In this document: positions 1 through 5,649 of the stretch, piece by piece
How positions within the stretch are numbered: the stretch's first letter is position 1
How the letters are laid out: the number at the start of each line of letters is the position of its first letter
Source: Spirochaetaceae bacterium
GTDB taxonomy: Bacteria > Spirochaetota > Spirochaetia > SZUA-6 > RPPD01
NCBI GenBank assembly: GCA_003818675.1
Contig: RPPD01000169.1
Span: forward strand, 1-5,649
Direction: 5' to 3'
DNA: 5,649 nt
Program-made: the position numbers and the translations under genes
Notes under the pieces: model-generated
What the model was told of the DNA's origin: nothing
Seen by the model: only the letters and a program-made list of their open reading frames with translations
Database searches by the model: none

Positions 1-1555
1 CGACATTTCCTGAATAAATAATATATAGTTTCTCTCCTTTTGTGCCCTTCTTGATGAGCTGTGAACCTTTCTTGTGGAACTCCTCTTTTATGGAAAGGAA
101 AAATTCCTGCACCTTGTGGATGGGGAAACTGTGGCAAAAATCCAGATGTTTTAAAATGCTCAGGACCTCGTATGTCTTCTCAAAAGCCGGGGTCGGCACC
201 TTGAAGTTGACTGTGTTCTCCATGCCGAATCTGCAGGGAGTGAGATCTGTCCCTGCTGGAAAATCCTTCCTGGCAATGTGATAGATATATGTTCGCTTCT
301 GCACATCCCTGGGTAGCGTTGAAAGCCATTTCACAGAAGTGTGCAAAGGCGGAATTCCAGCCTCGTGATATATCACCTTTGAATCCCAGGGGAAAGAAGC
401 GAACTGCTCGTATCTTCCGCGGCTGATAATATTCTTTTCAAAAAGATCGCGGTGAATGGAGGGCTCGCCCTGGTGATCTGAACTGTATACAAAGGTCTGG
501 CCGTGAAATGAAAGCTTGAAACCAATGGCGGGTATGGAATGAAGCGAGTAGAATGAAAGAAATTCGCCTCCATGGATGAAAAAGGGTTTTTCCAGATAAA
601 CAGGGACAAAATCAAAAAGCTGCATGAGATACGGGATGGACTCTCCAGAAAGTGCGGAATATTTCCGTAAAAAGCTTTGCAGGATTGTCTTGGTGGTGTA
701 GAGCGTGATCTTGCCCTCTTCCATGATCTTCTGAAAGGTCCCAACATCGTGGTCCGCATGGCAATGCGTAAGTATGATCGAGTCAATAAGCTTGGGATTT
801 ACGTTTGAATCATTCAGCCACTCTGTGGAATTAACCGGAGGGTCCACCATGATCCCGCGGTGATTTAACCAGATTATGAATCCCGATGTGTTCTCTGTGG
901 GATCAAATCCATGGCTGGGACCCAGGCAGGTAACCGCAAAAAGCGGCGGCTTGTAGGGTTCCTTGAGCCTTATTCCAATGTCATACCTGGGTTTGTATTC
1001 AATTGAACCCGGGACCGTACCCAGTTCCTTTCCCTTTTCCCTGAAACAATAGCTGTCATTTGGACAAATGGAAATTTCCAGGTCCCCTATTTGACATGTG
1101 TTGTCCTGGAAAATCACAAAGTTAAGGAGATCATTGAATTCAAATGTCTTGTAGTGGTCCATTTCCCGTTTCAAATCAGGGACAAGGACATCAGGCGTGG
1201 AGATGTGCACATCGTCATGACAATCCACATGCACTGGCCCGAATACCGCCTCTTGCAGGACCTTCATGAGCCTGTCAGCCTGGTCCTGCGTGGCAAAAAT
1301 TGTAGTTCTGCGCTTCTTGATAAAAAAATTGAAATAGATCGGAAATTCCAGTTCAGCAAGACTTATCCCCTTGTCCGCATTGAAAAGTCTGTGCGGCAGC
1401 ACGAAAAGCTGCGGGACACTCTCAGGAAGGAGCATCGTGTCCTTGATGGTCTCGGGAGGTGCACCTACCTGGACATTTCCGGCTGATGTCTGTATCACAA
1501 AACCACCACGTGGCAGTTCGGTGACTATGTCTTTCAAGCTTTGTAATGCATACAT
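1..1555 (-). CDS. MBL-fold cyclic nucleotide phosphodiesterase with C-terminal cNMP-binding domain (3' end beyond window)
   Basis: The frame is open from ATG 1555 to the left edge, giving 518 codons, and the gene continues outside. Residues 264-269 read HCHADH, the metallo-beta-lactamase HxHxDH signature. The further ligands of an RNase Z-like two-metal site are present: His339 (LHSIP), Asp360 (YSSDHQG) and His405 (PPLHTS). From about residue 470 the protein changes to a cyclic-nucleotide-binding domain start, with KKGSQLIKKGTKGEKLYIIY near 496-515, and the window cuts this domain. The combination matches the spirochaete family annotated as cAMP/cGMP-dependent 3',5'-cAMP/cGMP phosphodiesterase, a cytosolic enzyme hydrolysing cyclic nucleotides and probably controlled by nucleotide binding at its C-terminus. 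Residues 1-200 are an N-terminal part (for example GAPPETIKDT at 31-40) that I cannot assign to a separate domain. An in-frame TAA lies one codon before the start triplet's neighbour, so 1555 is the only upstream start. No signal peptide or membrane segment is visible. The fold is certain; the substrate is inferred. Confidence 0.85.
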   Translation of the reverse strand, partial: MYALQSLKDIVTELPRGGFVIQTSAGNVQVGAPPETIKDTMLLPESVPQLFVLPHRLFNADKGISLAELEFPIYFNFFIKKRRTTIFATQDQADRLMKVLQEAVFGPVHVDCHDDVHISTPDVLVPDLKREMDHYKTFEFNDLLNFVIFQDNTCQIGDLEISICPNDSYCFREKGKELGTVPGSIEYKPRYDIGIRLKEPYKPPLFAVTCLGPSHGFDPTENTSGFIIWLNHRGIMVDPPVNSTEWLNDSNVNPKLIDSIILTHCHADHDVGTFQKIMEEGKITLYTTKTILQSFLRKYSALSGESIPYLMQLFDFVPVYLEKPFFIHGGEFLSFYSLHSIPAIGFKLSFHGQTFVYSSDHQGEPSIHRDLFEKNIISRGRYEQFASFPWDSKVIYHEAGIPPLHTSVKWLSTLPRDVQKRTYIYHIARKDFPAGTDLTPCRFGMENTVNFKVPTPAFEKTYEVLSILKHLDFCHSFPIHKVQEFFLSIKEEFHKKGSQLIKKGTKGEKLYIIYSGNV

Positions 1556-1560
1556 AATTT

Positions 1561-1590
1561 AATATTCGTTGAAAAGAACCGAAACGTCAA
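1561..1590 (-). promoter_or_regulatory. Candidate sigma70-type promoter for the phosphodiesterase gene
   Basis: On the minus strand TTGACG (1590-1585, 5 of 6 to consensus) is followed by an 18-nt spacer and AATATT (1566-1561, 4 of 6). Only 5 nt separate the -10 box from ATG 1555, so transcription would begin at or next to the start codon. No purine-rich Shine-Dalgarno sequence precedes the ATG. This is the only signal I see in the 75-nt gap 1556-1630; there is no convincing terminator hairpin in it. Confidence 0.4.
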
Positions 1591-1630
1591 GAAAGGTTGT
1601 TAAATTCCAAAGCCGCGCTCATGGGATGCC

Positions 1631-2890
1631 TCACTTCAGGGTTCTGCGCACCGCCATGGCTTTGTTGTAACAGAAGAGCCTGTGTTCAGGAAGCGGTGTC
1701 CAGCCTCGGCCATCTGAATTGAATGCAAGAAGCAGGTCCTTCAACAACAGCTGTTCCTGTTCCTTGTCAAGCTTGCCCCTCTTCTGCAAGAAAAGACTTG
1801 CGGCTTCCAGGCTTGCGGATCCCAGGGAATAATTGTCCGGGTCACTCTGCCAGAGATCAAAATTGCGGTCACTGGACCAGCTGCCTGCCTTGATATAGCA
1901 GGATTCGGTATTTTTATCAGGCGGAAACTTTCCGCATACATCTGAAGGCAGAGCGAAGCTCACAGCTTCATCTTCACCCAATCTCACAAGCACGTCCTTC
2001 AGGCGGCTTACAGGGATGGCTGTCTTGATGGTATTCCCTCCCACTCCATAGAATTCAATATCCGAGGAATATGGGAAAAACAGGCCGTCAGTTTTTCCCT
2101 GCACATGGGCGAGCGATTTGTGTATTGCATGCAGAAGCTGCTTCTCGCCGAAAAAAAGCATGCGCGACAGGCACAAAAGCGTTAATGTGATCCAGGCACT
2201 TTCAAGTTTGATGCCCCAGATTCTGTTTCCACCCGTACCCTCCCAGGAAAGGGGATGGAACTCCCTGGTCTCCGCAATCAGTTTTGTGAGCATTCGGAGG
2301 AATCTGAACTTTTCCCATATTCCACCCCTGGATGCACGCGCAGAAAGTTTTGTGAGCGGCATTGGATTTACATCAAACTCATTGGCGGTATTAAGCGCGT
2401 GTCGCTTTGAAAAATCAACGAGGTCTGAGTCCACAAAAGACCAAACATAGCCCTCGTTGCGGAGAAGCTCCGGAAGAAGCGGAGAAACAGCCAATTCTGG
2501 AGGGAAAAAGCCCGAAGGAGTAATTCCCAGGACCCTGCGCACGGTTTTCTGGAAAAGGTTGATATCTTCCTCCATAAGCCAAAGAGGCAAAAGTGGCAGA
2601 ACCGCGTGTGCCCAGCTTGTTCCGGCAAGCTCGATCCTTTTGCTTGCGATTCCCTGCCTGAGCAGATCAAGAACTTCCGGGGAACCGGGAAAATATTCAG
2701 GATGCTCGCCCGCGAGCAGTTCCAGGGAAAATCCTGAAAAATTAAATACAGCCTTGACCTCAGGCACACTCAAGACTGCGCGCAACACAGGGATATAACT
2801 CGAAGAGACAATATCCGCTATCCTTGAAAAAGGGAACTCAGCATAAAGCAGGTTCGCATGGAACAACAGGCTGACTTTAATATTTCTCAC
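1631..2890 (-). CDS. GH57-like glycoside hydrolase / glucanotransferase family protein
   Basis: The 419-residue protein has the marks of glycoside hydrolase family 57 (retaining alpha-glucan enzymes). Region 1 is LLFHANLLYAEFP (8-20). Region 2 is IELAGTSWAHAVLPLLP (86-102). Region 3 is FFPPELAVSP (128-137), where Glu132 fits the catalytic nucleophile. Region 4 is PYSSDIEFYG (273-282), where Asp277 fits the acid/base. A GSWSSDRNFDLW segment (337-347 region) and a C-terminal SDGRGWTPLPEHR segment also resemble family members. No signal peptide is seen, so a cytoplasmic role in glycogen or other alpha-glucan metabolism is plausible, but the substrate cannot be read from sequence. The start is GTG 2890: the upstream in-frame stretch back to a TAA has no ATG, GTG or TTG start, and no good Shine-Dalgarno sequence precedes the GTG. 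It lies 31 nt downstream of the HemW-like gene. Family call fairly secure; activity unknown. Confidence 0.75.
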   Translation of the reverse strand: MRNIKVSLLFHANLLYAEFPFSRIADIVSSSYIPVLRAVLSVPEVKAVFNFSGFSLELLAGEHPEYFPGSPEVLDLLRQGIASKRIELAGTSWAHAVLPLLPLWLMEEDINLFQKTVRRVLGITPSGFFPPELAVSPLLPELLRNEGYVWSFVDSDLVDFSKRHALNTANEFDVNPMPLTKLSARASRGGIWEKFRFLRMLTKLIAETREFHPLSWEGTGGNRIWGIKLESAWITLTLLCLSRMLFFGEKQLLHAIHKSLAHVQGKTDGLFFPYSSDIEFYGVGGNTIKTAIPVSRLKDVLVRLGEDEAVSFALPSDVCGKFPPDKNTESCYIKAGSWSSDRNFDLWQSDPDNYSLGSASLEAASLFLQKRGKLDKEQEQLLLKDLLLAFNSDGRGWTPLPEHRLFCYNKAMAVRRTLK

Positions 2891-2896
2891 AACTGA

Positions 2897-2925
2897 AATA
2901 TAATTCCAACAGCCAATACTTTCAA
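2897..2925 (-). promoter_or_regulatory. Candidate sigma70-type promoter for the GH57-like gene
   Basis: On the minus strand TTGAAA (2925-2920) and TATATT (2902-2897) are separated by exactly 17 nt, each matching consensus at 5 of 6 positions. The -35 box overlaps the TGA stop of the HemW-like gene (2924-2922). The -10 box ends 6 nt before GTG 2890, which would put the transcription start on the start codon and give a leaderless mRNA. This could run alongside read-through from the upstream genes. Confidence 0.45.
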
Positions 2926-4169
2926 TCCCACGTCCTTATTATAATCTCTTCCGCATCATCTATCGCCAGGGCAGCCTCTTCCAGAAGCCTGTTTAAAATA
3001 AGCCTGCCTGGTGCAGTGAGTCTGAGGGTTTCTCCATCAGTAATTGCATACCCGCGCCCGCACCATTTTTCCCACAAACCTGAAAGCAATTCTTCAAGTG
3101 ACTTGCCGAACCTGGATTTGATCTCTTTGACGGGAATCCCCGAGGCCAGACGCAAACCCATCATCAGGTTTTCAAGAAGGAATTCTTTTGGGCGTATTTC
3201 CTCAGGCCTTCTGTTCCAGTTTTCTTCCCTCCCCATGCAGTAATCCTCTATCGAATGAGGATTATGTATTCGCAATATATTGCATTCAAGATTTGTTTTT
3301 TTCAAAACCTTGTTATTTATGGCGCCCTGGAGCGTTGAAACAGCCGCGGGCCCAACACCACAGTAGGGTTTCAAAAGCCAGTATCTGAGGTTGTGCAGGC
3401 ATTCTTTTCCAGGTTTGCAGAAATTGGAGACCTCATACTGTGAATAGCCATTCTGTGCGAGAAAGTCGACTGCGCAATCCCATAACAGCGCTTCATCATC
3501 CCGGGCAGGCAGTGTAATTTTCCTTGCAGCCATCTGGTCGTGTAAAACAGTCCTCTCTTCCGCTGTCAGCGTATACATGGATATATGGCCCGGCTTGCAG
3601 GACATAGCCTGCGAGATATCCTCAAAAAGAATCTCGCGCGACTGGCCAGGTATTCCCGTGATAAGGTCAAGGCTTACATCACCCTGCCAGCCGGTTGAAA
3701 GCAGTTCCATCGCATGCATGATATCTTTGTGCCTTGCCCGCCTCCCCAATCCTGCCAGGAGTTCATCATGGAAGCTCTGCACCCCGAGACTCAATCGTGT
3801 TACACCAGATCCTTTGCAGATATCCAGAAAATCATTATCAAGCGTTTCCGGATTCGCCTCAACTGTCCATTCAAGGGTTTTTCCTGTTTTCCCGATTTTT
3901 TCAAAAAGATTTTTTAAAATTCTTCCTGGCAAAACGCTTGGTGTTCCCCCGCCTATAAAAACTGTCGCGAAGCTTGCCACCCCAAGATTCATGACATACC
4001 AGTCAAGTTCAGCCTGAATCTGTGTGCATACTTTTTCCATGATTTCTTCTTTGACACCCGGCATGGAATAAAAGTCACAATACCAGCACTTGGAAGCGCA
4101 AAATGGAATGTGCACATAAAGCGAGTTGTTTTTCAGATGTGATAAAAGCGAAAAATCAGGGTGTTCCAC
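2922..4169 (-). CDS. hemW: HemW-type radical SAM protein (putative haem chaperone, formerly 'oxygen-independent coproporphyrinogen oxidase-like')
   Basis: With the GTG start at 4169 the protein is 415 residues. LYVHIPFCASKCWYCDF (17-33) holds the CX3CX2C cluster motif (Cys24, Cys28, Cys31) for a radical-SAM 4Fe-4S centre. Phe33 occupies the position that is Cys in true HemN oxidases, so HemW is the better call. GGGTPS (73-78), VEANPETL (103-110), LGVQSF (128-133) and HNLRYW (259-264) are family motifs, and PEEIRPKEFLLENLMMGLRL (322-341) begins the HemW C-terminal domain. HemW binds haem and is thought to deliver it to target proteins. The start is uncertain. GTG 4169 overlaps the preceding gene by 14 nt. 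TTG 4178 has AGGT 9 nt upstream. ATG 4235 and TTG 4253 would add a poorly conserved-looking extension overlapping the upstream coding sequence by 80-98 nt. Family secure; start about even between 4169 and 4178. Confidence 0.88.
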   Translation of the reverse strand: MEHPDFSLLSHLKNNSLYVHIPFCASKCWYCDFYSMPGVKEEIMEKVCTQIQAELDWYVMNLGVASFATVFIGGGTPSVLPGRILKNLFEKIGKTGKTLEWTVEANPETLDNDFLDICKGSGVTRLSLGVQSFHDELLAGLGRRARHKDIMHAMELLSTGWQGDVSLDLITGIPGQSREILFEDISQAMSCKPGHISMYTLTAEERTVLHDQMAARKITLPARDDEALLWDCAVDFLAQNGYSQYEVSNFCKPGKECLHNLRYWLLKPYCGVGPAAVSTLQGAINNKVLKKTNLECNILRIHNPHSIEDYCMGREENWNRRPEEIRPKEFLLENLMMGLRLASGIPVKEIKSRFGKSLEELLSGLWEKWCGRGYAITDGETLRLTAPGRLILNRLLEEAALAIDDAEEIIIRTWD

Positions 4170-4905
4170 AGCGTTCAAAAGGCCAGTACCTGTAAAATAC
4201 CTTTCCAGCGATCCTGGAAAACGGAACAGGGCCATGCTGACGGGAATCAGCAAAAATACGGCGATCGTCAGTCACCACAAAATATTCAGCATCTCCTACA
4301 GAGAATTCCACGGGTTCCTCAAACAGGTCTGGCTGTTCATTTCGTTTAGCGGAAATCGTATCTGGATCATACACAGGCGTGTATGGATGCGGAGCGAGTG
4401 TCTCTTCCCTGACAAACTCTTCCTGGTTCATGGGTTTTATCCAGATTAATCCGTTCTCTACTCTCACAGTATCTCCGGGAAGTCCTATTATGCGACGGAG
4501 TTGGTGCAGATCCGCAGATCTTCCCAGACTGTCTTTTGCAGCCCCTACCTGTCCCAGAGTGAAAAACCTTACAACAGGATCAAGAAGAAACTGCAGCCAT
4601 GACATGGAAAGTGCCTCAGGGCTTGTCACTGCAACAATGTCACCTCTTATTGGCGTGCCCATGCCTGGAAGCCTGAGGCCTGCCACAAGAGCCCCATAGG
4701 AAAGTGGAGAATAGATTACACGCTCGCCTTCAGCAAGAGCAGGCTGCATGCAGACGGTCTGTACACTGATAGTACCCATAAAGCAGGTTTGCACAAAAAC
4801 AAAAAGAACGAACATGAGGCATATAAACTTCAGGATTCGGGTGACAATTCTTCCTGCCCTGGGCTTTGCTCTCTTATTTGTGTATTTTTCATAAGAATCG
4901 TACAT
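4156..4905 (-). CDS. Signal peptidase I-like membrane protein with replaced catalytic dyad
   Basis: The 249-residue protein has a basic N-terminus (KRAKPRAGR, 11-19), one membrane segment at about 20-45, then the peptidase S26 boxes on the outer side. Box B reads SVQTVCMQPAL (47-57): Cys52 stands where the nucleophile Ser precedes Met. Box C is RGDIVAV (88-94). Box D is RRIIGLPGDTV (137-147): Arg137 stands where the general-base Lys is expected. Box E is TDDRRIFADSR (212-222): Asp220 and Arg222 are kept, but the usual GDN start and the conserved Ser of GDNRxxS are lost (Phe218). The codons, TGC for Cys52 and CGT for Arg137, are unambiguous. The frame is intact, so it is not an obvious pseudogene. 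It lies 28 nt after a canonical-looking signal peptidase and overlaps the HemW-like gene. ATG 4905 has only a weak GGA 9 nt upstream. Fold is clear; it may be an inactive paralogue, a regulator or partner of its neighbour, or a thiol variant. Confidence 0.85.
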   Translation of the reverse strand: MYDSYEKYTNKRAKPRAGRIVTRILKFICLMFVLFVFVQTCFMGTISVQTVCMQPALAEGERVIYSPLSYGALVAGLRLPGMGTPIRGDIVAVTSPEALSMSWLQFLLDPVVRFFTLGQVGAAKDSLGRSADLHQLRRIIGLPGDTVRVENGLIWIKPMNQEEFVREETLAPHPYTPVYDPDTISAKRNEQPDLFEEPVEFSVGDAEYFVVTDDRRIFADSRQHGPVPFSRIAGKVFYRYWPFERCGTP

Positions 4906-4933
4906 CCTAGGAAATCCGATCTAATTTCAATTG

Positions 4934-5649
4934 TTATTCAATTCCGCCGATGCGGTGTATTGGCCAGAACCTGAACATGGATCTGCCCAGGGCCTGATTC
5001 AGACTGACCGCATTAAAGTAGCGCGCGTCATGGGAATTGTCCCTGTTGTCTCCCATGGGGAAGAACCTGTCATGGGGTATATACCAACCAAGGTCCCGTT
5101 GTATATAGAGATTCCGGACGAAGTAATCATGTGGTCTGGTCGCAAGTCTGGTGGTGTAGCGCCAGTAATCCTCAAAAACCGCATCACGATACTCAAGCGC
5201 AATATAAATGTATTTGATGCTGATGTCAGAATATGCCTTTTCAATATCCTCTTTTGACATGCGGTCTACCTGCTGTCGCGCGTACATATTCCATACCAGC
5301 ATGAGTTTCTTGTACTCAAGAGTTACCTGTTCCGCTGAAAGCCTGGTCAGATCCAACGGGGGTTTTGAAAAGCGCCTGAGCACTATTTTCTGATATTCTG
5401 TTTCAATCCTTTGCGCACCAAGTTCCTTTGGGCTTATCCCGTTTTGATATAAAATGACCTGCTTATAAAATGAATCTATCTGTACGGGTGTCAGTTTTGA
5501 AGCGTTAACACCAGGCAATACTGCGCAGAGCATCCTGATATACTCCAAATCAATATCCGGAGTGATTTCATCCGGCTTTATTCTTCTTTCCAAAAGAGTC
5601 TGTGCAATGATATTTTCCTTTATCACCTCATACTTGTCATAAGGAAAAA
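4934..5649 (-). CDS. lepB: Signal peptidase I, C-terminal part (5' end beyond window), with long helical insertion
   Basis: The frame is open to the right edge and the gene's start lies outside. Numbering the codon at 5626 as 1, GDNRDNSHDAR (192-202, bases 5053-5021) is box E of type I signal peptidases, preceded by GWYIPHDRFFPM and followed by the closing segment LGRSMFRFWPIHRIGG typical of the family C-terminus. The membrane anchor, nucleophile Ser and Lys boxes must lie upstream and cannot be checked. The enzyme would cleave signal peptides of exported proteins at the outer face of the cytoplasmic membrane. Residues 1 to about 180, rich in Lys, Glu and Tyr, form a largely helical insertion absent from Escherichia coli LepB and containing tandem repeats. 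In-frame GTG 5626 is not the real start, because the frame continues upstream with FPYDKYE, which looks like body sequence. It ends 28 nt before the divergent paralogue, probably in one operon. Gene call secure; catalytic state inferred from box E only. Confidence 0.87.
   Translation of the reverse strand, partial: FPYDKYEVIKENIIAQTLLERRIKPDEITPDIDLEYIRMLCAVLPGVNASKLTPVQIDSFYKQVILYQNGISPKELGAQRIETEYQKIVLRRFSKPPLDLTRLSAEQVTLEYKKLMLVWNMYARQQVDRMSKEDIEKAYSDISIKYIYIALEYRDAVFEDYWRYTTRLATRPHDYFVRNLYIQRDLGWYIPHDRFFPMGDNRDNSHDARYFNAVSLNQALGRSMFRFWPIHRIGGIE
5183..5494 (-). repeat. Four (perhaps five) tandem alpha-helical protein repeats inside the signal peptidase insertion
   Basis: Counting the codon at 5626 as 1, four segments share hydrophobic-x4-[IV]-x3-Tyr: Leu45/Ile50/Tyr54, Leu69/Ile74/Tyr78, Leu96/Val101/Tyr105 and Met123/Ile128/Tyr132. 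Spacings are 24, 27 and 27 residues. Each starts like a helix cap (LTPVQI, LGAQRI, LSAEQV, MSKEDI) and is followed by hydrophobic positions about every 3-4 residues. A weaker fifth copy may start at Ile21 (ITPDIDLEY). The repeat shows in the protein only, not as a DNA repeat. I do not recognise a named domain. Confidence 0.55.

Noticed and set aside
373..786. Minus-strand open frame of 137 codons in another frame
   Set aside because: The neighbouring frame here encodes the metal-binding motif and continues unbroken from 1555 to the edge, so this is a shadow.
1091..1486. Plus-strand open frame of 131 codons
   Set aside because: It lies wholly antisense to the phosphodiesterase gene, whose minus-strand frame has all family motifs; the plus-strand product has no recognisable features.
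1..1555. Possible broken or frameshifted gene in the left 1.5 kb
   Set aside because: Codon-by-codon reading of the minus strand gives one uninterrupted frame of 518 codons; it is only cut by the window edge.
1556..1630. Possible terminator hairpin between the GH57-like gene and the phosphodiesterase gene
   Set aside because: Only a 4-bp CGTT/AACG pairing with a 12-nt loop is seen, with no U-tract; it overlaps the better supported promoter.
2368..2769. Minus-strand open frame of 133 codons
   Set aside because: It is an alternative frame within the GH57-like gene, which carries the conserved family motifs.
3577..4017. Plus-strand open frame of 146 codons
   Set aside because: It is antisense to the most conserved part of the HemW-like gene and shows no domain, start signal or composition of its own.
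4905..4933. Promoter before the signal peptidase-like gene
   Set aside because: TTGAAT and TTGAAA elements occur, but no adequate -10 box lies at 16-18 nt; co-transcription with the upstream gene is simpler.

Overview
The window carries five genes, all read from the minus strand, so transcription runs from high to low coordinates. Both edges cut through a gene. Base composition looks balanced to slightly AT-rich by eye. Three things suggest a spirochaete, most likely a Treponema relative: the metallo-beta-lactamase plus cyclic-nucleotide-binding phosphodiesterase, a signal peptidase I with a very long insertion, and a second divergent signal peptidase beside it. This assignment is an inference from gene content and was not searched.

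Layout in transcription order. (1) 5649-4934: C-terminal part of a type I signal peptidase with an intact GDNRDNS box, preceded by a helical region of about 180 residues that contains at least four tandem repeats. (2) 4905-4156: a second, shorter signal peptidase I-like membrane protein whose catalytic Ser and Lys are replaced by Cys and Arg. (3) 4169-2922: a HemW-type radical SAM protein, whose start overlaps the end of gene 2. (4) 2890-1631: a GH57-like glycoside hydrolase or glucanotransferase domain protein. (5) 1555 to beyond the left edge: a metallo-beta-lactamase-fold cyclic nucleotide phosphodiesterase with a C-terminal cyclic-nucleotide-binding domain cut by the window edge.

Genes 1-3 are tightly packed (28 nt gap, then a short overlap) and look like one transcription unit. 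Gene 4 follows 31 nt later and gene 5 75 nt after that. Each of these two has a sigma70-like promoter whose -10 box ends only 5-6 nt before the start codon, and neither has a Shine-Dalgarno sequence, so both may be read from leaderless mRNAs. The functions (secretion, haem or radical-SAM chemistry, polysaccharide metabolism, second-messenger breakdown) do not form one obvious pathway.

The most noteworthy points are the signal peptidase I paralogue with a replaced dyad next to a canonical-looking one, the repeat-bearing insertion in the canonical one, and the paired leaderless-type promoters. I saw no RNA gene, mobile element, CRISPR array or clear terminator.
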